Part shown: positions 1 to 10,650 of the stretch, piece by piece
Layout: each line of letters opens with the position of its first letter
How positions within the stretch are numbered: position 1 is the stretch's first letter
Assembly (NCBI RefSeq): GCF_002262875.1
Contig: NZ_NKYE01000001.1
Span: forward strand, 248,001-312,000
Length of the DNA: 64,000 nucleotides
Reading direction: 5' to 3'
Origin: Amycolatopsis antarctica
GTDB lineage: Bacteria; Actinomycetota; Actinomycetes; Mycobacteriales; Pseudonocardiaceae
Translations under genes and position numbers: made by a program
Notes under the pieces: model-generated
Told to the model about the DNA's origin: nothing
Database searches by the model: none
What the model saw: only the letters and a program-made list of their open reading frames with translations

Positions 1-339
1 AAGCGCGAGGACGTCGAGCGTGGCCAGGTCGTCGTGAAGCCGGGCACCACCACCCCGCACACGGAGTTCGAGGGCTCGGTCTACATCCTGTCCAAGGACG
101 AGGGCGGACGGCACACGCCGTTCTTCAACAACTACCGCCCGCAGTTCTACTTCCGTACCACGGACGTGACCGGCGTCGTGACCCTCCCCGAGGGCACCGA
201 AATGGTCATGCCGGGCGACAACACCGACATCTCGGTGACGCTGATCCAGCCGATCGCCATGGACGAGGGCCTTCGCTTCGCCATCCGTGAGGGTGGACGG
301 ACCGTCGGTGCCGGCCAGGTCACCAAGATCAACAAGTAG
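1..339 (+). CDS. tuf: Elongation factor Tu, C-terminal part (partial)
   Basis: The reading frame is open from base 1 and ends at TAG 337-339. It encodes the last 112 residues of EF-Tu, the GTPase that delivers aminoacyl-tRNA to the ribosome. Only domain 3 is present; signatures include [13 protein letters not shown], the [13 protein letters not shown] block that contacts tRNA, and the C-terminal run [18 protein letters not shown]. The G domain lies upstream of the window. Position directly before rpsJ is the classical str-S10 order. A hairpin with a T-run follows, so tuf probably ends its own transcript here. The identification is very secure; only the start is missing. Confidence 0.98.
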   Translation, partial: KREDVERGQVVVKPGTTTPHTEFEGSVYILSKDEGGRHTPFFNNYRPQFYFRTTDVTGVVTLPEGTEMVMPGDNTDISVTLIQPIAMDEGLRFAIREGGRTVGAGQVTKINK

Positions 340-383
340 TTCCTGAGCCGGGGCGGCCGTTCGTCGGCCTCCCCGGCACTCGG

Positions 384-430
384 GCCCGGACCCGGAGGTG
401 GAAACACCCCCGGGTCGGGCTTGAATTTTT
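384..430 (+). terminator. Intrinsic terminator after tuf
   Basis: GC-rich arms at 384-400 and 405-420 pair around a GAAA loop with a one-base bulge. They are followed by TTGAATTTTT, a rare T-run in this GC-rich DNA. This is the classic form of a Rho-independent terminator. A smaller inverted repeat (GCCGGGG...CCCCGGC, about 349-377) lies just before it. Confidence 0.8.
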
Positions 431-452
431 GGGTATGCGAGACTATTAGGGT
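421..452 (+). promoter_or_regulatory. Candidate promoter of the S10 operon
   Basis: TTGAAT (421-426) could be a -35 box. It is followed after 17 bp by TATTAG (444-449), or after 20 bp by TAGGGT (447-452), which fits the actinobacterial TANNNT -10 pattern. The -35 overlaps the T-run of the tuf terminator. Transcription would start about 458-462, placing the 462-524 hairpin at the very 5' end of the mRNA. The assignment is by pattern only. Confidence 0.4.
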
Positions 453-461
453 TGCTCGTCG

Positions 462-524
462 CGGGGTGGCTGATTCTGCCGGAAACGGCAGCGCTGTTGT
501 ATTTCGGCAGAATCAGCCACCCCG
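462..524 (+). promoter_or_regulatory. Long perfect hairpin in the rpsJ leader
   Basis: Bases 462-481 and 505-524 are perfectly complementary over 20 bp around a 23-nt loop (arm CGGGGTGGCTGATTCTGCCG). It lies about 280 bp before rpsJ, downstream of the candidate promoter. There is no following T-run, so it looks more like a structured leader, mRNA stabiliser or protein-binding site than a terminator. The remaining leader (525-802) has no gene that I can support. It contains a stretch near 660-700 (GCGACACGCCCGACCGCGTGG) that I recall as similar in other actinobacterial rpsJ leaders. Confidence 0.6.
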
Positions 525-802
525 GCGCGAGTAGCCGGGGCCACCAGCCGCTGCATCGCGCGGAGGTTGTGGTCGATGGGAACAGCCGAGACGGATGGCT
601 TTCCCAGGCACGTTGAAGACCTCTGGCAGAGCGAGGATCCTGCGGGATCCGTCTGCGCACCGGGCGCGACACGCCCGACCGCGTGGACCGGAGTCGAGGT
701 TCTGACGTGCGGAAACCAGGGCCGCGCGGCTCACAGAGCCGTTAGCGAGAGCTCCGGCGATCGAGAACAGCGGCACGAGACGACAAGGAACGAGCAGCCA
801 CC

Positions 803-1108
803 ATGGCGGGACAGAAGATCCGCATCCGGCTCAAGGCCTACGACCACGAGGCGATCGACACCTCGGCGCGCAAGATCGTCGAGACGGTCACGCGTACCGG
901 CGCCCGTGTTGTCGGGCCGGTGCCGCTGCCCACCGAGAAGAACGTTTACTGCGTCATCCGCTCGCCGCACAAGTACAAGGACTCGCGCGAGCACTTCGAG
1001 ATGCGCACACACAAGCGTCTGATCGACATCCTCGACCCGACGCCGAAGACGGTCGACGCGCTCATGCGCATCGACCTGCCGGCGAGCGTCGACGTAAACA
1101 TCCAGTAG
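803..1108 (+). CDS. rpsJ: Ribosomal protein S10
   Basis: S10 (NusE) is a 101-residue component of the 30S head that also takes part in transcription antitermination with NusB. The sequence is recognisable throughout, for example [15 protein letters not shown] at the N-terminus and [10 protein letters not shown] in the middle, with the usual length. ATG 803 is chosen because it gives the family start [11 protein letters not shown]. It is the first gene of the S10 cluster, behind a 460-bp leader with a strong hairpin. rplC follows after 33 bp. Confidence 0.98.
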   Translation: MAGQKIRIRLKAYDHEAIDTSARKIVETVTRTGARVVGPVPLPTEKNVYCVIRSPHKYKDSREHFEMRTHKRLIDILDPTPKTVDALMRIDLPASVDVNIQ

Positions 1109-1141
1109 ACGCGGCGGGTACGAGGCGGAGATAAGAGACTC

Positions 1142-1798
1142 ATGTCTGACAGGCAAGTTAAGGGCATCCTGGGCACCAAGCTCGGCATGACCCAGGTGTT
1201 CGACGAGAACAACCGGATCGTTCCGGTGACCGTCGTCCAGGCCGGGCCGAATGTCGTCACCCAGGTACGCAACCAGCAGACCGACGGTTACACGGCCGTG
1301 CAGCTGGCCTTCGGTTCGATTGACCCGCGCAAGGTCAACAAGCCGGGCACCGGTCACTTCGACAAGGCCGGCGTGACGCCGCGGCGTCACCTCGCCGAGC
1401 TGCGCACGACCGACTCCGAGACCTACGAGGTCGGCCAGGAGATCACCGCCGAGGTGTTCGAGACCGGCGCCGTGGTCGACGTGACCGGAACCAGCAAGGG
1501 CAAGGGCTACGCCGGTGTCATGAAGCGTCACGGCTTCAAGGGCCAGGGCGCGAGCCACGGTGCGCAGGCCGTGCACCGCAAGCCGGGTTCCATCGGTGGC
1601 TGCGCCACCCCGGGCCGCGTCTTCAAGGGCGTCCGGATGGCCGGCCGGATGGGCAACGATCGCGTCACCACGCAGGGCCTCACCGTGCACGCCGTGCGTG
1701 CCGACGACGGCCTGCTGCTGATCAAGGGCGCGGTCCCCGGCCCCAAGGGCGGCGTCGTGTTCGTCCGCAACGCCGTGAAGGGTGGTGCTTCCGAATGA
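1142..1798 (+). CDS. rplC: Ribosomal protein L3
   Basis: L3 is an early assembly protein of the 50S subunit whose central extension reaches toward the peptidyl-transferase centre. The 218-residue product carries the family signatures [12 protein letters not shown] near the N-terminus, [20 protein letters not shown] and [15 protein letters not shown]. Its ATG lies 33 bp after rpsJ. Its TGA overlaps the rplD start in an ATGA junction, so the two genes are probably translationally coupled. Nothing about the protein is unusual. Confidence 0.98.
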   Translation: MSDRQVKGILGTKLGMTQVFDENNRIVPVTVVQAGPNVVTQVRNQQTDGYTAVQLAFGSIDPRKVNKPGTGHFDKAGVTPRRHLAELRTTDSETYEVGQEITAEVFETGAVVDVTGTSKGKGYAGVMKRHGFKGQGASHGAQAVHRKPGSIGGCATPGRVFKGVRMAGRMGNDRVTTQGLTVHAVRADDGLLLIKGAVPGPKGGVVFVRNAVKGGASE

Positions 1799-2481
1799 CC
1801 AGCCTCGAGCTGAAGACGCCGGCAGGCAAGGCCGACGGCACCGTCGACCTCCCGGCGGACATCTTCGACGTGCAGGCCAACGTGCCGCTGCTGCACCAGG
1901 TCGTGACGGCCCAGCTGGCCGCCGCTCGCCAGGGCACGCACTCGACGAAGACCCGCGGCGAGGTCGCCGGCGGTGGCAAGAAGCCGTACCGCCAGAAGGG
2001 CACCGGCCGCGCCCGCCAGGGCTCGATCCGCGCCCCGCAGTTCACCGGCGGTGGCACGGTCCACGGACCCACACCGCGTGACTACAGCCAGCGCACCCCG
2101 AAGAAGATGAAGGCCGCCGCTCTGCGTGGCGCCCTCTCCGACCGGACCCGCGCCGGCCAGCTGCACGTCGTCACCGAGCTGGTGACCGGCGACAAGCCGT
2201 CCACCAAGGGTTTCAAGGCCGCGATCGCCGCGGTGTCCAGCGCGAAGCGCGTTCTCGTGGTGCTGCACCGCGACGACGAGCTCACCTGGCTCTCGGCTCG
2301 CAACCTGGACAACGTGCACCTGATCACGCCGGACCAGCTCAACACGTACGACGTGCTGGTCAACGACGACATCGTGTTCACCAAGTCCGCGTACGACGTG
2401 TTCGTCGCCGGCCCCGCCCGGGGCAAGGCCGCGAAGGCCAGCGCGCGTTCGAGTGAGGTTGAGGGGAGTGACGAGCAGTGA
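1795..2481 (+). CDS. rplD: Ribosomal protein L4
   Basis: L4 is a 50S protein whose long loop lines the exit tunnel; in enterobacteria it also represses the S10 operon. The 228-residue product shows the L4 core [29 protein letters not shown] (written across residues about 48-76) and [15 protein letters not shown] near the end. There is a short charged C-terminal tail. It overlaps rplC by ATGA and rplW by GTGA. Whether it autoregulates through the 462-524 leader hairpin cannot be judged from sequence. Confidence 0.98.
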   Translation: MTSLELKTPAGKADGTVDLPADIFDVQANVPLLHQVVTAQLAAARQGTHSTKTRGEVAGGGKKPYRQKGTGRARQGSIRAPQFTGGGTVHGPTPRDYSQRTPKKMKAAALRGALSDRTRAGQLHVVTELVTGDKPSTKGFKAAIAAVSSAKRVLVVLHRDDELTWLSARNLDNVHLITPDQLNTYDVLVNDDIVFTKSAYDVFVAGPARGKAAKASARSSEVEGSDEQ

Positions 2482-2789
2482 GCTCCGTGGCCATTCCCGA
2501 CTACCGCGACATCTTGCTCGCGCCGGTGATCTCCGAGAAGTCCTACGGGCTGCTCGAGGACCACAAGTACACGTTCCTGGTCCGTCCGGACGCCAACAAG
2601 ACCCAGATCAAGATCGCGGTCGAGAAGGTCTTCGGCGTCAAGGTGGTCAGCGTGAACACGCTGAACCGTCAGGGCAAGCGCAAGCGCACCCGGACCGGTT
2701 TCGGTAAGCGCAAGGACACCAAGCGCGCCGTCGTGACTCTGTCGGCTGAGAGCAAGCCGATCGAGATCTTCGGCGGACCCGCCGCGTAA
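2478..2789 (+). CDS. rplW: Ribosomal protein L23
   Basis: L23 sits at the tunnel exit and is the docking point for trigger factor and the signal recognition particle. The 103-residue product contains [29 protein letters not shown] and the basic [17 protein letters not shown] stretch expected of the family. The start is GTG 2478, overlapping the rplD stop (GTGA); the next in-frame GTG would truncate the domain. rplB follows after 14 bp with an upstream purine-rich site. Confidence 0.97.
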   Translation: MSSVAIPDYRDILLAPVISEKSYGLLEDHKYTFLVRPDANKTQIKIAVEKVFGVKVVSVNTLNRQGKRKRTRTGFGKRKDTKRAVVTLSAESKPIEIFGGPAA

Positions 2790-2803
2790 AGGACTGAGCA
2801 GAC

Positions 2804-3637
2804 ATGGGCATCCGCAAGTACAAGCCGACAACGCCTGGCCGGCGTGGCTCGAGCGTCTCCGACTTCGCCGAGATCACTCGGACGACGCCGGAGAAGTCGC
2901 TGCTGCGTCCGCTGAGCGGCAGTGGCGGTCGTAACTCGTCCGGCAAGATCACCACCCGGCACAAGGGTGGCGGTCACAAGCGCGCGTACCGGCTGATCGA
3001 CTTCCGCCGGAACGACAAGGACGGCGTGCCGGCCAAGGTCGCGCACATCGAGTACGACCCCAACCGTTCCGCACGCATCGCGCTGCTGCACTACGCCGAC
3101 GGCGAGAAGCGCTACATCATCGCGCCGGAGAAGCTGAAGCAGGGCGACCGGATCGAGAACGGCCCGCGGGCCGACATCAAGCCGGGCAACAACCTGCCGC
3201 TGCGCAACATCCCGGTCGGCACCGTGGTGCACGCGATCGAGCTCCGCCCCGGTGGCGGCGCGAAGATGGCGCGCTCCGCCGGTGCGAAGGTGCAGCTCGT
3301 CGCCAAGGACGGTCCGTACGCCCAGTTGCGTCTCCCCTCGGGCGAGATCCGCAACGTGGACGTGCGCAACCGCGCCACCATCGGCGAGGTCGGCAACTCC
3401 GAGCACGCCAACATCAACTGGGGCAAGGCCGGCCGTAACCGCTGGCGGGGCAAGCGCCCGACCGTCCGTGGTGTCGTCATGAACCCGGTCGACCACCCGC
3501 ACGGTGGTGGTGAGGGTAAGACCTCCGGTGGTCGCCACCCGGTGAACCCGAACGGTAAGCCGGAGGGTCGTACCCGCCGCAACAAGCCGAGCGACAAGTT
3601 GATCGTCCGCCGCCGCCGTACCGGCAAGAAGCGCTGA
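2804..3637 (+). CDS. rplB: Ribosomal protein L2
   Basis: L2 is a core 50S protein required for subunit association and peptidyl-transferase function. The 277-residue length is normal. Signatures visible are [20 protein letters not shown] at the start, [15 protein letters not shown], and [20 protein letters not shown], whose histidine is the highly conserved residue near the catalytic centre. It lies within the uninterrupted S10 series between rplW and rpsS. Confidence 0.98.
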   Translation: MGIRKYKPTTPGRRGSSVSDFAEITRTTPEKSLLRPLSGSGGRNSSGKITTRHKGGGHKRAYRLIDFRRNDKDGVPAKVAHIEYDPNRSARIALLHYADGEKRYIIAPEKLKQGDRIENGPRADIKPGNNLPLRNIPVGTVVHAIELRPGGGAKMARSAGAKVQLVAKDGPYAQLRLPSGEIRNVDVRNRATIGEVGNSEHANINWGKAGRNRWRGKRPTVRGVVMNPVDHPHGGGEGKTSGGRHPVNPNGKPEGRTRRNKPSDKLIVRRRRTGKKR

Positions 3638-3655
3638 GCAGGGAGGTAAGAAAAC

Positions 3656-3937
3656 ATGCCACGCAGCCTCAAGAAGGGCCCGTTCGTGGACGACCACCTG
3701 CTCAAAAAGGTGGACGTACTCAACGAGTCCGGCAAGAAGACGGTGATCAAGACCTGGTCACGCCGCTCCACGATCATCCCGGATTTCCTGGGACACACGA
3801 TCGCGGTGCACGACGGCCGCAAGCACGTCCCGGTGTTCGTCACCGAGTCGATGGTGGGTCACAAGTTGGGCGAGTTCGCTCCGACGAGGACCTTCAAGGG
3901 CCACATCAAGGACGACCGGAAGTCGCGCCGCCGCTGA
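3656..3937 (+). CDS. rpsS: Ribosomal protein S19
   Basis: S19 belongs to the 30S head and contacts the A-site tRNA and L5 across the subunit bridge. The 93-residue product begins [19 protein letters not shown] and contains [21 protein letters not shown], both diagnostic. ATG 3656 follows a good ribosome-binding site (GGGAGGT, about 3641-3647). Order rplB-rpsS-rplV is the standard one. Confidence 0.98.
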   Translation: MPRSLKKGPFVDDHLLKKVDVLNESGKKTVIKTWSRRSTIIPDFLGHTIAVHDGRKHVPVFVTESMVGHKLGEFAPTRTFKGHIKDDRKSRRR

Positions 3938-3968
3938 GCGGGCACCACAGAGAGCAAGGGAACTAGCG

Positions 3969-4393
3969 ATGAACGCCCAGAACGACGCAACGGCGACGGC
4001 AGACGCTCTGCCGACGGCCGTCGCGCGGGCTCGCTTCGTCCGGGACTCGCCGACCAAGGTGCGCCGGGTGATCGAGCTGATCAAGGGTCGCAGCGCCACC
4101 GAGGCCCTGGCCGTGCTCCGGTTTGCGCCGCAGACGGCCAGCGAGCAGCTCGCGAAGGTGCTCGCCAGTGCGATGGCCAACGCCGAGAACAACCTCGACC
4201 TGGACCCAGACACGCTGTGGGTCAAGAACGCGACCGCCGACGAGGGCCCGACCCTCAAGCGCATCCGGCCGCGTGCGCAGGGTCGCGCGTACCGGATCCG
4301 TAAGCGGACCAGCCACATCACGGTCGTCGTCGAATCACGGCCGAAGACCGCGGCGAAGTCCAACAGCGGCAAGAAGAAGGCAGGTGGCCGGTA

Positions 4394-4394
<1 letters not shown>
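3969..4394 (+). CDS. rplV: Ribosomal protein L22
   Basis: L22 spans all domains of 23S rRNA; its beta-hairpin lines the exit tunnel and is a site of macrolide resistance mutations. The 141-residue product has [19 protein letters not shown], the hairpin block [20 protein letters not shown], and a basic tail. An N-terminal extension of about 15 Ala/Thr-rich residues precedes the conserved domain, as in many actinobacteria. Its TAG shares one base with the rpsC GTG. Confidence 0.97.
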
Positions 4395-5254
<860 letters not shown>

Positions 5255-5255
5255 C

Positions 5256-5675
5256 GTGCTCATCCCACGCAGGGTCAAGCACCGCAAGCAGCACTCTCCG
5301 AAGCGTGGCGGCGCCGCGAAGGGCGGCACCAAGGTCACCTTCGGTGAGTACGGAATCCAGGCGCTTGAGCACAGCTACGTGACCAACCGGCAGATCGAGT
5401 CCGCTCGTATCGCCATCACCCGGCACATCAAGCGTGGCGGCAAGGTGTGGATCAACATCTTCCCCGACCGCCCGCTGACCAAGAAGCCCGCCGAGACCCG
5501 CATGGGTTCCGGTAAGGGTTCGCCGGAGTGGTGGGTCGCCAACGTGAAGCCCGGTCGGGTGATGTTCGAGATGAGCTTCCCGAACGAGCAGACGGCCCGC
5601 GAGGCGCTCCGCCGCGCGATCCACAAGCTGCCGATGAAGTGCCGAATCGTGACCCGTGAAGGTGGTGAGTTCTGA
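5256..5675 (+). CDS. rplP: Ribosomal protein L16
   Basis: L16 helps position the A-site tRNA on the 50S subunit. GTG 5256, two bases after the rpsC stop, gives the family start [19 protein letters not shown] and a normal 139-residue protein. The frame stays open far upstream, but that extension overlaps rpsC and shows no similarity to the family. Conserved blocks [16 protein letters not shown] and [17 protein letters not shown] are present. Confidence 0.97.
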   Translation: MLIPRRVKHRKQHSPKRGGAAKGGTKVTFGEYGIQALEHSYVTNRQIESARIAITRHIKRGGKVWINIFPDRPLTKKPAETRMGSGKGSPEWWVANVKPGRVMFEMSFPNEQTAREALRRAIHKLPMKCRIVTREGGEF

Positions 5676-5926
5676 TGGCGAAGGCTGAAGCCGCTGTGTC
5701 CTCAGAACTGCGTGAGCTCACTGGAGAGGAGCTCGTGCTGCGCCTCAAGGAGGCGAAGGAGGAGCTGTTCAACCTCCGCTTCCAGATGGCCACCGGGCAG
5801 CTGGACAACAACCGGCGGCTGCGCACGGTTCGCACCGACATCGCGCGGATCTACACCGTGATGCGCGAGCGCGAACTCGGCCTGTCCGTTTCCCCCGACG
5901 ACGCCGAGAGTGAGGGCGCGGCATGA
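5675..5926 (+). CDS. rpmC: Ribosomal protein L29
   Basis: L29 is a small helical 50S protein beside L23 at the tunnel exit. The 83-residue product has the two-helix pattern [21 protein letters not shown] and [18 protein letters not shown], then an acidic tail typical of high-GC Gram-positives. The ATG shares one base with the rplP TGA and the end overlaps rpsQ (ATGA), so the three are tightly coupled. Confidence 0.97.
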   Translation: MAKAEAAVSSELRELTGEELVLRLKEAKEELFNLRFQMATGQLDNNRRLRTVRTDIARIYTVMRERELGLSVSPDDAESEGAA

Positions 5927-6216
5927 GTGAGCAGATCACCGAGCCGGTGCAGAAGAAGGACTCCGGGCGTAACTACCGGAAGGTCCGTGAGGGCCTGGTC
6001 GTCTCGGACAAGATGGACAAGACCATCGTCGTCGAGCTCGAGGACCGCAAGAAGCACCGTCGTTACGCCAAGGTCCTGCGCTCCACCACCAAGGTGAAGG
6101 CGCACGACGAGCAGAACACGGCCGGCAAGGGCGACCGCGTGCTGTTGATGGAGACCCGGCCGCTGTCCGCCACCAAGCGCTGGCGGCTGGTCGAGATCCG
6201 CGAGAAGGCCAAGTAA
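5923..6216 (+). CDS. rpsQ: Ribosomal protein S17
   Basis: S17 is a primary 16S rRNA-binding protein with an OB fold. Residues from about 20 onward match the family: [38 protein letters not shown] and [18 protein letters not shown]. About 20 residues of N-terminal extension precede it. It is the last gene of the S10 segment; an 87-bp gap with no clear terminator separates it from rplN, the start of the spc segment. Confidence 0.97.
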   Translation: MSEQITEPVQKKDSGRNYRKVREGLVVSDKMDKTIVVELEDRKKHRRYAKVLRSTTKVKAHDEQNTAGKGDRVLLMETRPLSATKRWRLVEIREKAK

Positions 6217-6304
6217 ACCGGGGATTTCTTCGAATCCCTATCCGTTCCGCAAGGCTCAGCGCGGGAACACCGGCTGAGAACCGGCGAGACATACAGGAGT
6301 TGAC

Positions 6305-6673
6305 GTGATCCAGCAGGAGTCGCGACTACGAGTCGCCGACAACACGGGTGCCAAGGAAATCCTCTGCATCCGCGTGCTCGGCGGGTCGGGGCGGCGCTAC
6401 GCGGGTATCGGCGACATCATCGTCGCCACCGTGAAGGACGCCATCCCGGCTGCCGGGGTGAAGAGGGGCGACGTGGTCAAGGCCGTCATCGTCCGCACGG
6501 TGAAAGAGCGTCGGCGTCCCGACGGCTCATACATCCGCTTCGATGAGAACGCCGCCGTGCTCATCAAGCCCGACAACGAGCCCCGGGGTACCCGCATCTT
6601 CGGTCCGGTCGGCCGCGAACTTCGCGACCGGAAGTTCATGAAGATCATCTCGCTTGCGCCGGAGGTGCTGTGA
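6305..6673 (+). CDS. rplN: Ribosomal protein L14
   Basis: L14 forms an intersubunit bridge and binds the silencing factor RsfS. The 122-residue product starts from GTG 6305 behind an AGGAG site and reads [20 protein letters not shown], with [19 protein letters not shown] and the C-terminal [19 protein letters not shown]. These are diagnostic. Its TGA overlaps the rplX ATG by one base. Confidence 0.98.
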   Translation: MIQQESRLRVADNTGAKEILCIRVLGGSGRRYAGIGDIIVATVKDAIPAAGVKRGDVVKAVIVRTVKERRRPDGSYIRFDENAAVLIKPDNEPRGTRIFGPVGRELRDRKFMKIISLAPEVL

Positions 6674-6987
6674 TGAAGGTGAAGAAGGGCGACACGGTCG
6701 TCGTCATCGCCGGCAAGGACAAAGGCGCCAAGGGCAAGGTCATCCAGGCCTACCCGGAGCGTGAGCGGGTGCTCGTCGAAGGCGTGAACCGGATCAAGAA
6801 GCACACCCGGATCTCCCAGACCCAGCGCGGCGCGCAGTCGGGCGGCATCGTCACGCAGGAGGCTCCGATCCACATCTCGAATGTGCAGGTCGTGGACTCC
6901 GACGGCAAGCCGTCCCGTATCGGTTACCGGTTCGGCGAGGACGGCAAGAAGGTTCGCGTCTCGCGCAGGAACGGTAAGGACATCTGA
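6673..6987 (+). CDS. rplX: Ribosomal protein L24
   Basis: L24 is an assembly initiator of the 50S subunit with a KOW motif. The 104-residue product reads [20 protein letters not shown], where the KOW glycine is visible, then [24 protein letters not shown] three bases upstream (6670) would add one residue; ATG 6673 is preferred because it matches the family start and forms a TGATG junction with rplN. It abuts rplE in the same way. Confidence 0.96.
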   Translation: MKVKKGDTVVVIAGKDKGAKGKVIQAYPERERVLVEGVNRIKKHTRISQTQRGAQSGGIVTQEAPIHISNVQVVDSDGKPSRIGYRFGEDGKKVRVSRRNGKDI

Positions 6988-7550
6988 TGACCACCACCGA
7001 GAAGGCCGCGCCGCGGCTGAAGACCCGCTACCGCGAGGAGATCGCGGGCGAGCTCCGGGAGGAGTTCGCCTTCGAGAACGTCCACCAGATCCCGGGCGTG
7101 GTGAAGGTCGTCGTCAACATGGGTGTCGGCGACGCCGCCCGCGACAGCAAGCTCATCCAGGGTGCGATCACCGACCTGGCGATCATCACCGGGCAGAAGC
7201 CCGAGGTGCGCAAGGCCCGGAAGTCGATCGCGCAGTTCAAGCTGCGCGAGGGCATGCCGATCGGGGCGCGCGTAACGCTGCGCAACGACCGCATGTGGGA
7301 GTTCCTGGACCGGCTGCTCACCATCGCACTGCCGCGTATCCGCGACTTCCGCGGGCTCTCGCCCAAGCAGTTCGACGGCAACGGCAACTACACCTTCGGT
7401 CTCAACGAGCAGTCCATGTTCCACGAGATCAACCCGGACGCCATCGACCGCCCCCGCGGCATGGACGTCACCGTTGTCACCACCGCCACCACGGACGACG
7501 AGGGCCGCGCGCTGCTTCGCAAGCTCGGCTTCCCGTTCAAGGAGAACTGA
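6987..7550 (+). CDS. rplE: Ribosomal protein L5
   Basis: L5 binds 5S rRNA and contacts P-site tRNA. The 187-residue product has normal length and shows [58 protein letters not shown] (split here to the first part) and [15 protein letters not shown]. The ATG shares its first base with the rplX stop. The type Z S14 gene follows after four bases. Confidence 0.98.
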   Translation: MTTTEKAAPRLKTRYREEIAGELREEFAFENVHQIPGVVKVVVNMGVGDAARDSKLIQGAITDLAIITGQKPEVRKARKSIAQFKLREGMPIGARVTLRNDRMWEFLDRLLTIALPRIRDFRGLSPKQFDGNGNYTFGLNEQSMFHEINPDAIDRPRGMDVTVVTTATTDDEGRALLRKLGFPFKEN

Positions 7551-7554
7551 GCCG

Positions 7555-7740
7555 ATGGCCAAGAAAGCGCTGATCCACAAGGCCGCGAAGAAGCCGAAGT
7601 TCAAGGTGCGCGGCTACACCCGCTGCCAGAAGTGCGGACGTCCGCACTCGGTGTACCGCAAGTTCGGTCTGTGCCGGGTGTGCCTGCGCCAGATGGCGCA
7701 CGCGGGCGAACTGCCCGGTGTCAGCAAGTCCAGCTGGTAA
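7555..7740 (+). CDS. rpsZ: Ribosomal protein S14, zinc-binding type Z
   Basis: This is the 61-residue zinc form of S14, placed between rplE and rpsH. Two CXXC pairs ([20 protein letters not shown]) form the zinc site. Actinobacteria often carry a second, cysteine-free S14 induced under zinc limitation; it is not in this window. ATG 7555 gives [21 protein letters not shown] 116-bp spacer follows before rpsH. Confidence 0.97.
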   Translation: MAKKALIHKAAKKPKFKVRGYTRCQKCGRPHSVYRKFGLCRVCLRQMAHAGELPGVSKSSW

Positions 7741-7856
7741 GGCTCGAATCTCTCCCCACAGTGGCGGTAGACCCGCCACGACGTGGGCCCATCCCAGTTC
7801 GCCACAGGCCCTGCCCCCGGGCAGGGAACCAGGGCGAGAAAGGTTGACAGGTCACC

Positions 7857-8255
7857 ATGACGATGACCGACCCGATCGCAGACTTCTTGACTCGTCTGCG
7901 TAACGCGAACTCGGCGTACCACGACGAGGTCGTGCTGCCCCACTCGAAGCTCAAGGCGCACATCGCCGAGATCCTCCAGCGTGAGGGCTACATCTCCGGC
8001 TTTCGTGACGAGCCGGGCGAGAAGCACAAGAACCTCGTCGTAGAGCTGAAGTACGGCCCCAACCGTGAGCGCAGCATCGCCGGTCTCCGGCGCGTGTCGA
8101 AGCCCGGCCTGCGGGTGTACGCAAAGTCCACTGACCTGCCCAACGTTCTGGGTGGCCTCGGCGTCGCGATCATCTCGACGTCCTCCGGCCTGCAGACCGA
8201 CCGGCAGGCCAAGCGCAACGGCGTGGGCGGCGAAGTCCTCGCCTACGTCTGGTAA
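7857..8255 (+). CDS. rpsH: Ribosomal protein S8
   Basis: S8 is a primary 16S-binding protein and, in enterobacteria, the translational repressor of the spc operon. The 132-residue product shows [20 protein letters not shown] near the start and [20 protein letters not shown] followed by a GGEVLAYVW end, all standard. ATG 7857 and ATG 7863 are both possible; the difference is two residues. The spacer before it (7741-7856) may carry regulatory signals, but no clear hairpin repeat was seen. Confidence 0.97.
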   Translation: MTMTDPIADFLTRLRNANSAYHDEVVLPHSKLKAHIAEILQREGYISGFRDEPGEKHKNLVVELKYGPNRERSIAGLRRVSKPGLRVYAKSTDLPNVLGGLGVAIISTSSGLQTDRQAKRNGVGGEVLAYVW

Positions 8256-8269
8256 GGGAGGGAACAGGT

Positions 8270-8809
8270 ATGTCACGTATCGGAAAGCTGCCGGTTCCCG
8301 TCCCCTCCGGGGTCGAGGTGACCATCAACGGTCAGCACATCTCGGTCAAGGGCCCGAAGGGCACGCTCGAGCACACCATCGCCGAGCCGATCACCGTCGA
8401 GCGGGACGAGAGCGGCACGCTGGCGGTGAAGCGCCCGGACGACGAGCGCGAGAGCCGCTCGCTGCACGGTCTCACCCGCACACTGGTGAGCAACCTGGTC
8501 GTCGGCGTGACCGACGGCTACACCAAGAAGCTCGAGATCCACGGCGTCGGTTACCGCGTGCAGGCGAAGGGTTCGGACCTCGAGTTCGCCCTCGGCTACA
8601 GCCACCCGGTGAAGATCGCCGCACCGGAGGGCATCACCTTCACGGTGGAGAGCCCGACCCGGTTCTCGGTCTCCGGTATCGACAAGCAGAAGGTCGGCCA
8701 GACGGCGGCGGTCATCCGCAAGCTGCGCCGCCCCGACCCTTACAAGGGCAAGGGCTTGCGCTACGAAGGTGAGCGCATCCGCCGCAAGGTCGGAAAGACG
8801 GGTAAGTAA
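8270..8809 (+). CDS. rplF: Ribosomal protein L6
   Basis: L6 lies near the factor-binding site of the 50S subunit and has two similar alpha/beta domains. The 179-residue protein starts [20 protein letters not shown] and carries the [21 protein letters not shown] block and the C-terminal [16 protein letters not shown] signature. A purine-rich site (GGGAGGGAA, about 8256-8264) precedes ATG 8270. rplR begins three bases after its stop. Confidence 0.98.
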   Translation: MSRIGKLPVPVPSGVEVTINGQHISVKGPKGTLEHTIAEPITVERDESGTLAVKRPDDERESRSLHGLTRTLVSNLVVGVTDGYTKKLEIHGVGYRVQAKGSDLEFALGYSHPVKIAAPEGITFTVESPTRFSVSGIDKQKVGQTAAVIRKLRRPDPYKGKGLRYEGERIRRKVGKTGK

Positions 8810-8812
8810 CCA

Positions 8813-9223
8813 ATGGCTGAAACGCGCTCTACACCGACGCAGAAGAAGAAGCCGGTCGGCAAGGACGTCTCGACCAAGCGTCGCGTGTCCAAGGCTCGTC
8901 GGCACTTCCGTCTCCGCAAGAAGATCAGCGGGACCCCGCAGCGGCCTCGCCTGGTCGTGAAGCGGTCCTCGCGGCACATCGCCGTGCAGCTCGTCGACGA
9001 CCTGGCCGGCCACACGGTGGCCGCCGCGTCCTCTGTCGAGGCGGACGTGCGGGCTTTGGACGGCGACAAGAAGGCCAAGGCCCAGAAGGTCGGCTCACTG
9101 CTGGCGGCCCGCGCCAAGGACGCGGGCGTCACGAGCGTGGTGTTCGACCGTGGTGGCAACGCCTACCACGGCCGGATCGCCGCGCTGGCCGACGCCGCCC
9201 GCGAGGCGGGGTTGGAGTTCTGA
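8813..9223 (+). CDS. rplR: Ribosomal protein L18
   Basis: L18 binds 5S rRNA together with L5 and L25. The 136-residue product contains [40 protein letters not shown] and the C-terminal [20 protein letters not shown]. About 20 basic residues precede the conserved region, typical of actinobacterial L18. It sits in the normal place between rplF and rpsE. Confidence 0.97.
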   Translation: MAETRSTPTQKKKPVGKDVSTKRRVSKARRHFRLRKKISGTPQRPRLVVKRSSRHIAVQLVDDLAGHTVAAASSVEADVRALDGDKKAKAQKVGSLLAARAKDAGVTSVVFDRGGNAYHGRIAALADAAREAGLEF

Positions 9224-9251
9224 TCATGAACTACAAGGGAAGGAACGCCTG

Positions 9252-9905
9252 ATGCCGGGACGTACACGGCAATTCGGCGGCGGTCAGCAGCAGGGCGGCC
9301 CGGGCGGTCAGGGCGGCAACGACCGCAACGACCGTCGCGGTGGCGGTCGCGACCGTCGCGATGGGGGCCGTGGCGGGGCGGCCCAGGACAAGACCCCGTA
9401 CATCGAGCGTGTCGTCGCGATCAACCGCGTCGCCAAGGTCGTCAAGGGTGGTCGGCGCTTCAGCTTCACCGCGCTGGTCGTCGTCGGCGACGGGGACGGT
9501 CAGGTCGGCGTCGGCTACGGCAAGGCCAAGGAAGTTCCCGCGGCCATCGCCAAGGGTGTCGAGGAAGCGAAGAAGAACTTCTTCCGCGTTCCCCGCATCG
9601 CCGGCACCATCCCGCACCCCATCCAGGGTGAGGACGCGGCCGGTGTCGTGCTGCTCCGTCCGGCCAGCGCCGGTACCGGTGTCATCGCCGGTGGGCCGGT
9701 TCGCGCGGTGCTGGAGTGCGCGGGCGTGCACGACGTGCTGTCCAAGTCGCTCGGTAGCGACAACGCGATCAACATCGTGCACGCGACCGTTGCCGCGCTG
9801 AAGGGTCTGCAGCGTCCCGAGGAGGTGGCCGCGCGTCGTGGCCTGCCGCTCGAGGACGTCGCTCCGGCCCGGATGCTGCGTCAGCGCGCGGGGCAGGGGG
9901 TCTGA
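9252..9905 (+). CDS. rpsE: Ribosomal protein S5
   Basis: S5 maintains decoding accuracy and mRNA helicase activity at the 30S entry site. ATG 9252 is chosen because it lies 28 bp after rplR behind an AAGGAA site; the frame is open upstream but overlaps rplR. The N-terminal 45 residues are a Gly/Arg/Asp-rich tail ([12 protein letters not shown]). They are followed by the S5 domains with [20 protein letters not shown] and [15 protein letters not shown]. The protein is 217 residues. Confidence 0.97.
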   Translation: MPGRTRQFGGGQQQGGPGGQGGNDRNDRRGGGRDRRDGGRGGAAQDKTPYIERVVAINRVAKVVKGGRRFSFTALVVVGDGDGQVGVGYGKAKEVPAAIAKGVEEAKKNFFRVPRIAGTIPHPIQGEDAAGVVLLRPASAGTGVIAGGPVRAVLECAGVHDVLSKSLGSDNAINIVHATVAALKGLQRPEEVAARRGLPLEDVAPARMLRQRAGQGV

Positions 9906-9906
9906 C

Positions 9907-10092
9907 GTGGCTCAGCTCAAGGTTACTCAGATCAAGAGCAAGATCGGCACCAAGCAGAACCACCGGGACAGCCTGCGCACCCTCGGGCTGCGCAAGATCC
10001 GGCAGTCTGTGGTGCGTGAGGACACTCCCCAGAACCGCGGCCTGATCCACACGGTTCGCCACCTGGTGGAGGTCGAGGAGGTCAAGTCATGA
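9907..10092 (+). CDS. rpmD: Ribosomal protein L30
   Basis: L30 is a 61-residue 50S protein. GTG 9907, one base after the rpsE stop, yields [20 protein letters not shown] followed by [20 protein letters not shown], both typical. The frame continues upstream inside rpsE, but that part is not L30-like. Its stop overlaps the rplO start as ATGA. Confidence 0.97.
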   Translation: MAQLKVTQIKSKIGTKQNHRDSLRTLGLRKIRQSVVREDTPQNRGLIHTVRHLVEVEEVKS

Positions 10093-10535
10093 CGGCCATC
10101 AAGATCCACCACCTGCGTCCGGCTCCCGGATCCAAGACCGACAAGATTCGCGTCGGCCGTGGTGAGGGTTCCAAGGGCAAGACCGCTGGTCGCGGTACCA
10201 AGGGAACGAAGGCTCGCAAGAACGTGCCCGCCCGCTTCGAGGGTGGGCAGATGCCTCTGCAGATGCGTCTGCCGAAGCTGCGCGGCTTCAAGAACCGGTT
10301 CCGCACCGAATACCAGCCGGTGAACCTGGGCGACATCGCCCGTGTGTTCGCCGACGGTGGCACGATCGGTGCCGAGGAGCTCGTCGCGAAGGGACTCGTT
10401 CGCAAGGGCAAGCTCGTCAAGGTGCTCGGCAACGGCGACCTCAACGGCGTCAAGCTGAACATCACTGCTGACGGTTTCTCCGCCTCGGCGCGGGAGAAGC
10501 TCGAAGCTGCCGGTGGTTCCGCCACCGTCAACTGA
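10089..10535 (+). CDS. rplO: Ribosomal protein L15
   Basis: L15 is a late-assembly 50S protein. The 148-residue product has [20 protein letters not shown], the glycine-rich [20 protein letters not shown] and [20 protein letters not shown], all diagnostic. It is the last gene of this ribosomal run; a strong hairpin 45 bp downstream probably ends the transcript, so secY is likely transcribed separately here rather than as part of one spc operon. Confidence 0.98.
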   Translation: MTAIKIHHLRPAPGSKTDKIRVGRGEGSKGKTAGRGTKGTKARKNVPARFEGGQMPLQMRLPKLRGFKNRFRTEYQPVNLGDIARVFADGGTIGAEELVAKGLVRKGKLVKVLGNGDLNGVKLNITADGFSASAREKLEAAGGSATVN

Positions 10536-10579
10536 GCGTCACCACGATCGACACCGGCCACCAAGCCGGCAGATCACCT

Positions 10580-10627
10580 CGAAACGGCCCGCCCGCATCC
10601 CGCAAAGGATCCAGGCGGGCCGTTTCG
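10580..10627 (+). terminator. Hairpin terminator after rplO
   Basis: Arms 10580-10593 (CGAAACGGCCCGCC) and 10614-10627 are perfect complements over 14 bp around a 20-nt loop, 45 bp after the rplO stop. There is no long T-run, as is usual for high-GC actinobacterial terminators. Confidence 0.8.
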
Positions 10628-10650
10628 CGTTTCCGTCCGGCCCGGGTAGC

